Notes: a model not told the origin generated them from the sequence alone. A stretch of 64,000 nucleotides of DNA from Sphaerolaimus hirsutus (GCA_964036195.1 OZ038457.1:17511147-17575146), one strand, 5' to 3'; positions 22,601 to 36,000 are shown, counted from the stretch's first letter. Made by a program: numbers and translations.

Positions 22601-25600
22601 TGGCGCCAAGGCGCCATTCCTTTACCACTGGGGTCAAATTTTAGGGGGGGGGGCGCCGCCCCCCCCCCGTTCGCCGGGCTCCGTATACAATCCGCCCCCC
22701 CGCTCAAAAATCCTGGCTACGTCCCTGTATTAAATGGGGTGAATTTATCTACTTCCATGCCAATTTGGACTTTTTATGAAGAATTGGTGCTTTGGTAGAC
22801 GATTTAAACTGTGCACCACGTTCAAACACGTATGAAACTGTGCTTAACGATCCGACATGATATCTTGCGATATGAAATTACGCATTTAACACAACAAATG
22901 GGGGACATTTATCTACTCCCATACTAAATTTGAGCAGTTTTCATGAAAAATTGACGTGTTGGGGTACAACACCCGGTACAGCATAAACATTTAAATATAT
23001 CTCACGCCACACATCGAAAACTCGAACCTCGCAAACTTTCCATCTCTGGCTCAGATCGAGCGGCAACGGCGCGGGCTCGGTGCCGCCGACCGCGGCGCAG
23101 CAGCAGGCCGTGTCGCGCTCGTTGTCCGGCGGCTCGCGGTCGCCCGCGTTCGCCAGCGGCGTGGCCACCCCCCAGCCGCCCATGGGCGTGGCCGATTGGA
23201 TTACTGGATACGGCACCGTTACCTGGCTCAGTTCGCAGGTCGTTTTTTGAACCTTATTATTGGGTTGACGCCATGCTTTTTTTTTGTTGAGGGAAACGTA
23301 GTAGAAATGATAAATGACACTCATCCTGTGTCCCTCATCAGCACTGCAGGATACACTGTTTCACTGTCATTGTATTTGGTACACTGACACCTTTCATTGT
23401 GCCGCCAATGCGTGTAGATGCGCATAGGTGGCATAGATGCGCTGGGGGTTTAGATGCGCTGAGAGCTTAGATGCGCTGAGGCACACCGCCAACGAAACCT
23501 CGCAACGGTTGCATAAACCCGTCCCTTCAATCCCAACAGGCCGGTCTGCTGGAATCGTCCGAGTTGGGCACGGTGTCGTTCCAACTGAAGCAGTTCTGCG
23601 ACGCGCAAGTGAGCGACCTGACGTCGGTGCTGCGGCCCGGCTACAAGCTGCGCTTCAACGCCGTCCAAGCCGCTGGTGGGGCGGAGCCGCGGGCTTGGAC
23701 TGCTACGTTCGTCGTGCCCGTCACGCTCAAGGATGGAGAGAAGTGCGGCGAATTAAAGGTTGGTTGGGGTGTTTTTGTGGGGAGGCTCAAATAATGGGCT
23801 TTTTCATGGTAAAAGGTACTGCTTTTTCATCCTCGACGCCTTCCCCTGCCCACGTTCTTGCCCTGATTCAAATACATATTTAGCTTCAAATAGTTCAAAA
23901 TAAGCATTCTTATAAATTTATAAATAAGCAAGTTTCGCGAATGGTAGCTAATTTGCCAGGCGAAATTTCCGCAACTGTACATTTTTGTTAAACTTTTCAT
24001 ATTTGAAAACATTTGAGTTTACCGGATTGAATCATTTTGAGTAAGCAGTAGTTGAGCGGGATCATTCCGGTAAACTTCAAGTGTTGGAAAGCTTTAGAAA
24101 TTTCGCCTGGCAACTAGTGTGAAGAGCCCCAATACTGAACATGAGCATCGAATGTTGGCTTGCACTTTTCTACCTAGGGTGGCAGACGGTACAGCCTTGC
24201 AGTAAACCGTACGGTACGGTAAATCTGGAAAGTGCGGTATGCGGTACGGCACGGTACGGTAAATTTCGATTGTCAGAAATGTATCAACGTCGGACTACAG
24301 ACAAATTTTACTTAATAAATTGACACCAAATCCAATTACACAGTTTGATAATGGACTGTAGAACATAATAACAGTATGATAACATAAAATTACTTACCCA
24401 CAATGCAGGGGTTCAATATATAGGCTTTTTCAAAGTGTAGAGGGAAGAGAAGGGCGAAAGATTGCTAAAAGTAGGTGAAAAATAGTGTGGTGAAAATAGA
24501 TATATACCTAGGTGCATATATTGGTACAAAAATAGCTGAAAATAGGCAATAAGGCATGAATGTGATTTGGGGAGACCCACAACCCCATCCTCTATTGGAG
24601 AGCCCTGCTGTGTAGCAATGGGATAGCAACAGATACAAGTGTTTTTTTCTTTAAAAAAATTATTTTTGTGTTGATTTCCTTATGTATAAATACCACGCTC
24701 CAATCAAACATATTTATATCACTGACACAAACAAGCTCTAGAGAAAAAGAAAATACATTGAGTGTGATGTTTCATACTTTATTAGCATCTGGAAGTACAC
24801 TGGATTTTATAAACACTATACTAATGTACATCTTGACTCATCACATTCTATTTCACAGAAATGGTAGCGCTGCAAATCATTGAAAACAATGTGGATGTTG
24901 TATTAGCGCGCTTGCGCGCAAAAAAATTGCAGAACACCACATAAATAGTCATCAATAAATTGACATATTTAAGGCCAATCTGAGTCAAATTTACCGCATT
25001 TCCTGCGGTAAATGGGTGCGGTTCGCGGTACGGTACGGTAAATTCCTAAAAGTGCGGTAAACGGTACGGTAAATTTTCCAAAAATGTGGTACGGTACGGT
25101 AAATTCTGCCACCACAGTTGCTTTTGCTATATCTAAAACTGCTACAGGCGGAATTGGAGCATTACGCGAAATTGGACACAGGGCCACCTTCTGCCCAGAA
25201 AGAACAATACAGCGTCGAGCTCGAAGCCAAGGCTATCCCGCTAATTTTGGCAATCTTCCAAAAGCAGGGCGCCACGCAAACTCAGCTCGGCAATTTTCAC
25301 TGCCACATAAGCAACTGCGGTGATGCGAATTTGTACAGGTGAGAATGGTGTGCTTTTTCATCGTATTGATCCGTGGACGTACGCAGTGGGGGGCGGCGTT
25401 CCCGAACCGGACAGAAGATATACCAGGAATGGTACTTTTTAAAGCGGTTTTTTCCGCACTTCGAAGAAGTTTTGATTGCGCATTTTGATTTTTCCGCACA
25501 CGCCAACGCCAATACTGTCAAACGAGGATTTACAAATGGCGCCAGCGCAATGACTCCACTAGGCTATTATAGGGACCAATTTGAGGAGGGGGCGGAGGGC

Positions 25601-28600
25601 TCCGTATACAAAAATCAAAAGCTCCGCCACCCGCTCAAAAATCCTGCGTACGTCCCTGTATTGAAAATCAAACTTTTACCACTTTTGCCTGCGCCCGTTG
25701 CAGCTACATCGGCACGTCCTCTCTGAAACGGCGTCAGTTCATGGAGCGGCGGACCCAGTTGTTCCACCTGAGCCCCCAAGACCTGGTCAGCCTGCAGCCG
25801 CCCGCCGTGCATGCGCTCGTTCATGCGCTCGCCGCCCGGCTGCTCGCCAGGGGCGGTGTTACTGCGATCCATGAGCTGTATGAGTACTATTGCTCGTGCG
25901 GCGATATACCGCTGGACGCCAGGGAGCTGATTGGCGAGAGTTGGTTTTGATTTGTGGATTATATAAAAAAATCGGTGATTTTGGGAAAATTAATTACTCA
26001 AAAATAAAATATGATTAATTCTCTGAGACAACCGGAAAATAAGAATTAATATTATTGCGATATTATTTTATTTCTGATATTTTTTGTTTGAAAATGTCTC
26101 GGGAAAAATATAAATAGATATATAGGTAATTGCGATTTTTTTGAGAATCTGAGGAAGAAAACGTAATTAAATCTGTGGAAAATCGTGCTAACAATATAAA
26201 TAATATATATATATATTATATATATATTATATATATATATATATATGTATATTGTTGTCTATGTTATCTAATTTCTTTTAAATATGAGTAAAATAGGTTC
26301 TTTCCACGCTGATTGTAAAATCTTTTTTAACATGTTTCCGTATCCTTACCGCCGTTTTTATCTGCGCTGCAGGCAAGACCGGATTTCTGCAGTTCATCAA
26401 AACTCACCCGTGGATCTTCGTGGTGTTTCCGAGTCGCGTTTTTGTCGCCGTACGCCGCGAGTTGCCAGAATTCGATTATGCCCAGTTTATCGAAGAAGTT
26501 TGTTCGTGCTTGAAGAATTTTTACAAACTACTCGGCGGACTTGACGCTCTGCACTCGCACTGATTTACGTGCCACGTTGGAAGTGTGCCAATAATAAGCA
26601 AAGCTTGCCACTTTTGTAATAAAGAAAATTGTCGTCAGTACGTTAACTTATAACGTTATAACATCAATGAATTTTTTCACCTTTTTGAAAATAGCACGTG
26701 TTGAATATCGTTGGCACGCTTCCAACGTGAACCACGCGTGCAAGGTGTAAAATTACTGGAGTATAGGTTATATCACATCAACATATCAATCCGAATTTGA
26801 AGAACTTTGCCGGCCACGAGTTGCGCGCGCCCACACCGGTGGAGCAGAGTGGCAGCCCTACGAACGGGGCGGCCGGTGTGCCCGGTGCCGGGCCGCCCGC
26901 CATCCAGAGGAAGGCCTCCAATACGATCAACTTGAACAGGGCCATGCAGCAGACCGCCGCGCCCACTGGCTGGGGCGATGTGAAACCCAATGCTGAGTTG
27001 GATGCTGCCATGGCTGGTCTGTTTTTGGGGCCAGGTGGTTACCCAGTGTAGTTTGGTGTTATTGGTTTGGCAGTATGTGCCCGCTGGCACCACTGGCAAA
27101 TTTTCCCCTTATATTCACTCGAAATCGCTAATTTCCACATCATTTTGCCCATTTTTAACTTTAAAATAATTCCCCTACTTACAGGCTACTACGGGCAGCA
27201 AAATGCCCAAGGGCACATGGGGTCCGGAAGCTTCCAGTCGATGCAGCAAAATAATGTTCAGCCGCCCTATTACCAGAACAGTGAGTGCCCCAATTAGCGT
27301 TTTGATAGTCCCCCCGGTTGTTTCATTTCCAAAGTTCAATTCCGCTGCGGAACAAGGGTTGACGTCATTGTGTTTTCATATCGTATCGACCCCACAACGC
27401 AGCCAGAGTGATGATTTGTCTCGGGGCTTTCGTGTAAAACACCGGGTGGTGCCCACCGGCCCACTTGGCACCTAACGTCTGCCACATGCGCCCGATTTTT
27501 GGTGGGAAGATGTCCTACACCCACTAGTTGACAATGTCAAAAATGTCAACTGGTTCCGGTCCCATTTCAAAGCTTGCTGGCGAGTAACACGCCACGCCTT
27601 TCTACGCGTCATTGGGCCCACACACGCTAGTTGACATCGACACCAAATGTCAACTGGTGCAGATCCCGATTCAAAGCTTGCTGACAAGTGGACGAACGAC
27701 ATTCAAACGCAATATTTGAATTAGGAACGGAACCAGTTGACATTTGGTGTCGATGTCAACTAGCGTGTGTGGGACCATTGTATACACGCGTATTTCGTCT
27801 TGTTTGTTTCGCATATTGTTTCAACATGATTCGACACTTGGCACCTAACTTGAATGTCGTTTGTCGGCTCACCAAACTGGGTCGGAACCATCGTGACATT
27901 TCGTGTCGTATCGTATCGTATCGTGTGTAGTGCCAAAGTATTAACTTTTAAACCCTTCAATCAGGCGTATCGTTGATGCCGAATGGAGTACAAAGAACAA
28001 CCAGCGCCGTGAGTGCCGCCAACTTCTGGGAAAGACGTTGGTTCTTTTTATTCAGTGATCGATTGGTCTGTTGATGCTACACAGGCTACTTAGTCTACCC
28101 GTGTATCCACTTGTTTTAATTAAGATTTGTGAAGTCAATTCGGATTTTGGTACTAGTGAGTGTTGGTAAGCGAATTTTTAAAAAATCGGGGTGCTTGAAA
28201 AAAATCTATTTTTGAAAATAACTACCTATTCCGAAAAAAAATACCTAAAATTTTGTTCTGCTACTTTAACCTAAAAAGTGGCTTTGTTCGCAGCGGCGCC
28301 GGTGGGTCGCTCTGTGTCGTCGCACGTGCCGCCGCAGCGGTGCTACGTGACCGAGCGGCAGGCGCAGACCGACATCGCCGTGCCCAACGGATACACGCTG
28401 TATTTGCGGCCGCCCATGCACGATGCCGTCACGCAGGTGGGGTGGAACATTTTGTAGGGGATGTATCCAGGATTTTTGAGCGTAGGGTCGGGGGTGCTGC
28501 TTGGTTACGGCGGTCGGTGAACGGTCCCCCAATTTTTTTTCACGCGGAGTGGAGGAATGGCGTCAGCGCTGGCGCCACGCCATGGCGCCATGGGACGCTG

Positions 28601-30550
28601 TATATGTAGGCAAATATACATATAATAAATACGGCAAACAGTACACCTTTGAGTGTATTTATTACGATTTGCGGCTATATGGAGCAAATCTGGTGACAAT
28701 CGCAAATGTCTGGTGAAAAATGCGCGCTTGCATAAAATTTTTTAACGCTGACGTTGAAATTTTTTAGTGAAAGTCGCATTTTCAGGTAACTTTCGGCAGT
28801 TCACCATTCCGCATGTAAACCCATCCCTCATGTTGACCCGGAACACATTTAATTATACCTGGCATGTTGAAAATAGGTGATAAAACACATGACCTAGTTA
28901 TTTTGAAGGTGAAAATCTATAGAAGTATGAAAATATGGGAATTTTGGTGAAAATTACGGTAAAATTGCTCAAAAGCGCTCCAGATAGCTAGGCAATTTGC
29001 GGGTGGGGGGTGTTCAGGGGAATGTAGCCAAAAAAAATTGCGCCAAGGAAAGATATATAGCTATATAGCTGGGCGATTTGGGGTGGTGTTACCCACCCCC
29101 GTTTCTTACCCCTGCAGGCATAATGTGTTTACAATGGGTCTACATGATGATGGGGTTTTGATGCGGAATGGGCCCTAGCCGTAACTTTCTGGTCTCATCC
29201 CGGGAAGGGGTGCTGCTGCACCCCCTCCCCCGCCTCCCCCCCTTTTATCGTCTTTTATTTTATTTGTGTTTTGTCGCTTTTTTACATACTTTTATTGTGT
29301 TTTCAATGCAGACAAATGGTGACGGCGCTGAGGGGGAGTGGGGCGGCAGCAACGGCGGCTCCAGGCTAAGCCCCGTGGTTGGCGGCGGTGCACTCGCATC
29401 TGGGCAGGCTGAAGAGACGAAATGTGGGTGTTCTAGAAGTTATTCATTTTCTGTGGCATGTGTGACGTGGCTTCTCCATATCTGTTGTCGATGTTGACAT
29501 CCTTAATTGAGGAGTTTGCTTCCGAAACTAGATAACTCCATGTTTTTCAGTTTTGTGAAAATTGCATTTGAAATTTTGAGAGTGGCCTGAGCGGGCACGC
29601 TTTGAGTGACAACCGTTGCCCAATACTTTTTGAAAAGCCAACGAATTTCTGTACATTTTCCATATTTACAATCCTCTGGCCGGCAAATATAGCTAGAGTT
29701 AGGTCCATTTTACTGTCATTATGGCGACAAATTTAACTAACAAAATTTTATAACAAGTCTCGGATGCAAACTTCATTTTTGTATGGGTATTTTGCCCAGT
29801 TGAGCCGTTTTTCGGAGTTTCGGATGCAAAGTTTTTTCAGTGGAGTTATCGAGTTTCGAGTGAAAAATATGATAGATATTTATGGAGTTATCGAGTTTCG
29901 AGTGAAAATTCACCATTTTGATGGTGGAGATTTTTCGGATGAAAATTTATCGTTATCGAGTTTCGGATTAAAATTTACATTTTTTTCAAAAATCAGTGTC
30001 CCTATCTCGGGAACGGTATGAGATATTTACGTAAGTTTTCTTTATTTTGAAGAAAAAAGTATATATATATGATATATATATATCAGATATGCACTTAACT
30101 AAATTCTTTTCACTATGGCGTTTATCGAGTTACGGAACCAAACGCATCAATTGATAGGTACAATTTTGATATCGATATTTTCATTTTTCAACATTCAATG
30201 TCTATAGATACTCGATAAGAAACCTCATCGACATTCGATATTCTATTAATATTCTCTGCGTAAATATAAAACTGCGCAGTGCCGCTTTAAATTAATTAAA
30301 CATTCTCAATCACCCCCCAGCCGGGTCCACGCCCACGTCGGGCGTGCGCTCGGCCAGCTCGAGCGTGTTCGACGAGGTCGGCCACGTGTTGCAGCAGCAG
30401 GCGGCGGCGCCGCAGCCGCCGCACGATTTCGGCGCCTTCCTGAGCGGAGGGCAGCGCCACGGCAACGACGCCTACAATCCGTTCGGCTTCGGCCTCGACT
30501 CGATGGACCTGCTCAGCAGCATGCTCGGCCAGGGCGGCGGCCGCCCTTGA
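19643..30550 (+). CDS. Poly-Q protein with tandem winged-helix (LOTUS/Egalitarian-like) repeats
   Basis: Thirteen exons join in frame to 764 aa: 19643-19774, 20180-20502, 23055-23238, 23540-23758, 25148-25338, 25704-25939, 26373-26497, 26803-27034, 27185-27280, 27965-28036, 28294-28436, 29312-29423, 30321-30550. Residues about 50-150 are Gln-rich. About 305-375 (KAIPLILAIFQKQGATQTQL, then SSLKRRQFMERRTQLF) and 385-460 (AARLLARGGVTAIHELYEYY, then GFLQFIKTHPWIFVVF) look like two copies of a winged-helix fold. The second resembles the N-terminal module of Egalitarian and the LOTUS/OST-HTH family, which bind RNA or helicases, so a role in mRNA or germ granules is inferred only. The C-terminus is low-complexity (NPFGFGLDSMDLLSSMLG). 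No exonuclease domain like that of Egalitarian is visible. The exon 7-8 join uses a weak acceptor (ATTTGAAG); exon 7 could instead read on to a stop at 26561. Confidence 0.55.
20808..21232. mobile_element. hAT-like MITE with GATCGGG satellite
   Basis: Termini TAGGGTTCAAACGGG and its inverse, flanked by duplicated ATCGTGAC (20800-20807, 21233-21240). The body is GGGATCGGGATT units. It has inserted into an older GATCGGG stretch (about 20538-21300) of the same family, in intron 2 of the 764-aa gene. Confidence 0.85.
21668..22727. mobile_element. hAT-like element, GGACGTAGCC termini, nested
   Basis: Left CAAGGACGTAGCCAGG and right CCTGGCTACGTCCCTG are flanked by a perfect 8-bp duplication, TATTAAAT (21660-21667, 22728-22735). 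Sub-terminal runs of G and C follow. A GATCCC element interrupts it, and GCGCC units occur near 22560-22615. Confidence 0.85.
21827..22447. mobile_element. hAT-like MITE with GATCCC satellite, innermost level
   Basis: Termini TAGGGTTCAAACGGG and CCCGTTTGAACCCTA, flanked by duplicated GTTGCCGC (21819-21826, 22448-22455). Arms are long GATCCC tandem arrays around a short unique core. Frames reading DPDPDP are satellite translations. Confidence 0.88.
24175..25113. mobile_element. TACGGTACGGTAAA satellite element
   Basis: Left TAGGGTGGCAGACGGTA, right TACGGTAAATTCTGCCACC, with TACGGTACGGTAAA units in both arms. No matching target duplication was found. The right end is 34 bp upstream of the exon 5 acceptor of the 764-aa gene. 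Confidence 0.55.
25372..25658. mobile_element. Short GGACGTACGCAGG hAT-like element
   Basis: Left CGTGGACGTACGCAG and right CCTGCGTACGTCCCTG. Flanks TATTGATC and TATTGAAA match at six of eight bases. It lies in intron 5 of the 764-aa gene. Confidence 0.6.
26195..26250. repeat. TA microsatellite
   Basis: An almost uninterrupted TA dinucleotide run within intron 6 of the 764-aa gene. Confidence 0.85.
27615..27775. mobile_element. Foldback MITE with CACACGCTAGTTGACA ends
   Basis: GGCCCACACACGCTAGTTGA at the left and the near-perfect inverse at the right form arms of about 40 bp. CATTG is repeated at 27610-27614 and 27776-27780, a 5-bp duplication. Relatives lie at 50420-50697, 32818-33033, about 39765-39935 and about 57318-57520. 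Confidence 0.7.
28455..28800. mobile_element. Truncated GGATGTATCCAGG hAT-like element
   Basis: The left terminus TAGGGGATGTATCCAGG and a following GCGCC stretch are clear; no right terminus is seen. The end is approximate. It lies in intron 11 of the 764-aa gene. Confidence 0.4.
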
Positions 30551-32817
30551 AGTCGACCGCCTTTGAAGTCGACCGCTTGGTGGATTTGCTGTAGGATGGC
30601 TCGTATAATCCTAACTTGTTTTGGCCGTCTGACTCTTTAATTGCGCGTAGTCTGCGTGAATATGGCTGTGCCGCTTTTTCACAATTTTAACATAAACTTC
30701 GGTTAGCATATTTCTTGTCCCCCCGTTCGGTTTCAGCGGACATTTTGTCGCCCGCGCGGAGCCGCGCCCGTTATCGTGTGTGTGTGTGTATCATTCGTGC
30801 ACTTAGTTACGGCGTCGCATGGCGTCCATTCGCGTCGGTACCTCAAACGTTCCAAGTTGTGTTTTTGTTGGACTCGAGCCAAATGCGAATGGACGCCAAC
30901 TGACAGCCGATCATCTACGTTTTCCTGTGAACAAATCGAGCCGTTTGCTCACGCCGTGCATTTCAAACGTATAATTCTCTCCGTTGTTGTAGAACGGTAT
31001 CTCGCCAAACGCAAGTTATCATTCTGCATTGCTTTTTGCCTTTTTTGTTTTTGTTTTTTAACTTTTGAAAATATAGTCGTCTGTAATGACTCCATGGCCA
31101 GCTCGTTGCTTTAGAGAACCCTACCCCAAATATCCATGATTTTTTTCTGGTTGCGAAATATAATGTTTAATTGCGGCGTGTTTTGAGGAGCGTAATTGTC
31201 GAGTTGATTTACAGCGTATTTTGCAATCAGATTCTTAGAATTTTTATATTGATTTTACGACTGCAAATGTTCCAATTATTTTCCCCAGGTACCCACCCAC
31301 CTTGTTACGTGTGAGATCGGTAAAAGTTATTTTATGTAAATACCCACTCGTTTCTCGCTAGATTAAGTGTGTGTGTTTTCTTATTGTACGCATAAGTTCC
31401 CATCGTGAGAGAAATTGTGAGATTTTTTCGTCAAATATCTATGGGCCCTCGACGCTTTCAGGACCAGCTCTACAAAGACTCCCAAAATATCCCTTCTGAA
31501 AACTTCATTCACATTCACTTTACATTAGTAATGGGCTAGGATATTTTTGCACAGGTATCCAGTAGGTTTTTTGCTGTGACAAATTACAGCCTGTGTATGA
31601 AATAATACACGTTACCCCGTGCAAAAATATTCTCAGCCAGTGTACATAGAAATTTGTGTATTTACTAGCACCGCCGTAGAGATGTGCATTTTGGACCTAT
31701 AAAGTGCAGCGTGATATGGTTCAAATCGATGTTTTTTACAGGATCTAGATCAGGATCGGCATTATCCATTTCTGGAGCAGGATCTGTATAGCATTTGAAC
31801 CCTATGCCGCTGCGCATGTAAACCTGCTGCTGTTCACTGGAGTTTCCAGCCTGCCCTGGCGCCGCGCACCCGCCGGCGCACTTTCCATTGTTCACAATGA
31901 AATTGTTGTATTGGTGCTCAAGGAAACCGCAACTTTAAAGTGTGTAAACGTGTGTCGATTTTGAGGGGCTTATTACAATTTGGTCTGTTACGTAGCGAAT
32001 TTTTCCTTTCATTCAGCTATTTTTCTTTTTTTTATATTAAAATTCCATAACGTTTGCATTTGGCGCTTCTGATAATTCATACTCTCTGGTCACATTTTTT
32101 TGTTCCTGCAATACTTTTTATTATTATTGAAATAACTGTTTTGAGGACAAAGCTTCTTTACATTATACCTTTATCTTCATAGTATGTACCTGTTGGCTTT
32201 TGGTGCTTGCCGTTTCCCCCATTTCTGGCGCGAAATTTAATTGGTCCGGCATTTTTTTTCGGGCACACTGAATCCCGAATCTACCGTTCTAAAACGGTGG
32301 AGGCCTTATTAAATTTCGCTCCTGCTGTTATTATTAGTTTTGAATACAGGGATGAAATTGTAGTTTGGCAAACTGCCAATCAATGGCGAATTCTATCCAA
32401 TATTGGAGGATTTTTAATTAGTTTTGCATTGATTAGCAGTCTGCGCCGCTTGGCGTGACACACCTGAAATGTGCTTTGCTACTTATAAATAGTCACACTG
32501 AATATCGAAACGAAACTGCATATGATAGGTTTACCTGTCGGTTTTACACATCTCTTTTTTTTTCTGTGACCTGTAATCATTTGTTTAGTACACATGTGTG
32601 ATAAAAAAACTGTTCGCGACACTTGTTGAACGGGCTGATTTCAAATATCTAGTATTTTCACTGCCATAGTTGTATTTTGCATTGATTTAGCATCGCATTA
32701 ATGTGCATCTTTCCAAACCATGCGAAATACATTTGTGCCAGTTTATAATATGCTGATCTAGGCACCGCAGTTGATAAATGTGCTTTTACACAATTCTTTG
32801 GTTGAGCTCTTCTAATG
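30551..32817. other. 3' flank of the 764-aa gene and AT-rich spacer
   Basis: No coding exon is visible. A stretch near 31740-31803 ending TTTGAACCCTA resembles a decayed GATCGGG-family end. The GC-rich 30735-30850 piece has no usable frame and may be 3' UTR. Confidence 0.4.
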
Positions 32818-33033
32818 GCGGCGGACACTAGTTTACACAACTGTTTTGCGTCTGTGTCAACTCAGATTTCGGCTTCACGTGTCGCAGAGCGATCTCCAAA
32901 TGCACTTGCCGTAATATTTATTTTTCAACATTGCCGCATGTGCATTTGGAGGTCGCTCTGTGACACATGAAGCCGAAATCTGAGTTGACACAGACCACTT
33001 GACACACTTGTGTCAACTAGTGTGTGGGCCGCC
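32818..33033. mobile_element. Hairpin element, CACTAGTT-family ends
   Basis: GGCGGCGGACACTAGTTTAC at the left matches the inverse of AACTAGTGTGTGGGCCGCC at the right. Inner arms of about 58 bp (TGTGTCAACTCAGATTTCGG and onwards) are nearly perfect inverted copies around a roughly 27-bp loop. Confidence 0.75.
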
Positions 33034-36000
33034 AATAAGTTCTGCTTCGATCAACTGCCGTGTCTATGTCGGTGCTCGTAGAATGGACAACCAGTGGCCA
33101 TTTTCACACCCCCTGTGGATATGTTATTTACAACCTTGTTGCTGTTTATATGCCTCAAAAATCGTTGTTTTTTTGTAAGCTCGTGCCACTTAAGCAAGGA
33201 TATTAACGTCACATTTTTTTTGTTCCGTCGGTGGAGTGTAGAAAATATTATCGAGCTAATGGCGAAGTAACTTCGGCGGCTACGCGTACTAATTGACCGT
33301 CGGTCAACTAGAAAATCATTGTAATCGCCTGTTCAAAGTCGTTTTAACTGAAACGCGTCTACGGTTGTCAACTAGCGTGCGTGGCAGTGCCGCCATTGTC
33401 TGTGTTGTGGATTTTGAGTAATTTTATATACACTACTATCCGAAAAGTACTTAAAGAAACGAATTTTTAACGACACTCTTGTCTTTGCGCACCTTTTGCA
33501 GGGTTGAATCGTTTGGCACTTTCATTACTGCGTATAATCTTTGTAACGGTCTAGCTCATAATGCGATCATTGCGATTGAATGTGGTCATTTTGTTTGGAA
33601 GATTTGTTTTGATCTGCAAAGTGATTATCCTTCGCTCTATTGATTGCTTTTAATCGGTATATTTTGAACGTGGGAAGCTGAAATCTTTGGCATTTAGCAC
33701 GAATATTGTGGCATTTTTTTGTGGCCGTTTCTCGGACATTTTTGATCCTTGAATGACGCCACAATGCTTACTTTGCTTGGTGCCTTTTTGCAATTTTCAA
33801 TTACACATTGAAAAAAATGCCACGGAGTTTTCTAATTTGTGTGAATTTTTCGGCTTTACAAGTTCAAAATTGAAAGATTGAAAGTAATTTGAGAGGGCTG
33901 TGATCTATCACGATGTGGTGATTTCTGAAAACTTATAGCCAGAATTCGATCGCTTTGTGGTCGCGTACCTAATCGGTTTTTGTGTGTGCCTTTTTAGTGT
34001 TTCCCGTGCTTCGGAAATAGTCTAAGGATTGAGGAATGGATGGTTTCTAACATCACTGGTTCACGAAAAACCGGATTTTAATTTTTTTAAAGCCAACATA
34101 TACATATATACATGCGAATATTTCTGCAGATAACTTCAAAATATTGTTTTTGTGAACACCTCTGATGATTAAACCAGGCCGTCCATGAAAATTTTCGATG
34201 CGCACTGTACATAAAAATACAAATTGCACTTCTGATAAGCCATTTCATTAATCATGCATTCAGTATTCGGTTCTCGACAGAGAGAAAAAAATCAGAAAAT
34301 CCTTCCAAAAACATACGTACTGTTCGGTATTATCTCAAGATGAGATTCATCATTTTTTTGTGGTTGCGACCATAATTTTCTACTCGCTTTTGTGCATACA
34401 ACCAAAACAGTGATTCTGTCACTTGTCTTGTGTCTTTTGATATGTCAACAGGTTTTCGTTTAGAGTAGTTCTCGCTGCGGGTGCCACTGAGCTTGATGAG
34501 TAGCCTCTTGCCAGTGGTCAGTGTGGCCCTGTGCCGGTGCACAAGTTTACCCGGTGCACAAGTAGTAAAAGGGCGCCATGAGGCGGCGTAATTTGGCGTA
34601 TTCAAATGGCGCCATTCCATCAATCATGTCTATACTTGTTATTTTTGGAGGGGGGGGGTTCGCAGGGGTTCAATATGGCACAATATATAAGCTTTAGAAG
34701 GAAAAAGTGAGAGAACCAACTAGATAGATTTGTAGATGGCTGGAGCGTTTGGGGGGGGGTAACCCTCCACCTCCAACCCTACTTAACCCCTTCAGTGCCC
34801 ATGAAGACCCAGTGCTCAAGTGCGGGGGCCGTACCTAAGCACCGGGTCTACATTGGCACCGGATATTACTACTTATGCACCGGGTAAACTCGTGCATCGG
34901 GTTCTGGCCGTCAGTGTTGCCCGCAGGTACATGTAAGTGGATGAATTTGCATGGCTGTTTGTTGGAGTGGTGCCACTTCCAGACCCTGTAAAATGTCCAA
35001 TTTCGTGCAAAGTGTAAAAGTCATGTAAAATGCCTTCTGTTATGAAAACGAAGTTTACAGGGCATTTTACATGACTTTTGACACTTTGCATGACATTTTA
35101 CATGGCCTGGGGGTGAGTCCGGCTCCGGACGTATCCCTTCTCATCTCCATGCATATTTGTTCATTTCTTACCCCCACGTGATGTTCACTTTAGCATGAAT
35201 GCTTGCATTGTTGATTAATTACTGGTTTGAGCGCAAAACTTTGCAAACATTTATGCACGTTCATAATGGATTAGCATCATCTGCTGTGTACATTCCTTAT
35301 TGTTTTGTGTATAGTGTTTGTCATGGTAGAAATCTTAGGTTCTGATACGAAATTCCAATATGGTGTGAAATTGGTACAATAATAGTCAATTTCTGTTGTG
35401 ACATAATTGGTTTTAACGACCATGCAGTAGATATTGTCAATTTTTGGGTTGGGCGATTTGTAAGATGCAACTCTTCGAACAAACCAAATGCTACTGTTTG
35501 CGTATTAATTAGCTAAGCCGAGTAGTGTTTTTATCAATTTTTCGACCATAATCGCAAGAATGCATTTTCAACTCGTTGCAATGTCCCCTTGGTACTATTG
35601 GAGGGCTACAGTGTTCTAATCTCTTAGCACTTAAACCTAACGTGCAGTTGCTCAAGCCCGGATCAGTACAGAAAATACTCTGGTTTGTGTTTGTCTTTTT
35701 TCTAAGACCCTTTTCTTCGCTTCCAACTTTTTTACTCACTATAAGTTTTTGGTCAGTTTTGTTATCAGCTTGCCACTCATCTAGGGAAGTTAGGTAGTTC
35801 AGCGCTTGTAAAAAATTTTACGCTTTACCTGGATACATCGTTCTAGTGTGGATGCAAACACATCGTAATTGATTTCGTCTTAGTAGTGTAGGTATTTTTG
35901 AAGTGTGGTGTTTAGTTTGAAGTCGTGGCCTAGCATTGTTTGCTTTTATTTTAGCCGGTATCAATTTAATTTAGCTTAATAGGTATATTAACTGTGCAAT

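Larger units (their letters stand above)
21356..22979. mobile_element. Outer foldback element, GTACCGGGTG termini
   Basis: Starts GTACCGGGTG and ends CACCCGGTAC. Arms of about 200 bp are inverted copies: AACACGTCAATTTTGAATGA on the left matches TCATGAAAAATTGACGTGTT on the right, and both contain an ATCTACTCCCAT motif or its inverse. Its middle holds a GGACGTAGCC element, which itself holds a GATCCC element. Confidence 0.7.

Noticed and set aside
27280-28036. Exon 10 of the 764-aa gene ending at GCC|GTGAGT (28008)
   Set aside because: The donor looks ideal but would put exon 11 out of frame. The weaker C|GTTGGT at 28036 keeps the PQRCYVTERQAQTD frame, and GTTGGT recurs as a donor elsewhere here.
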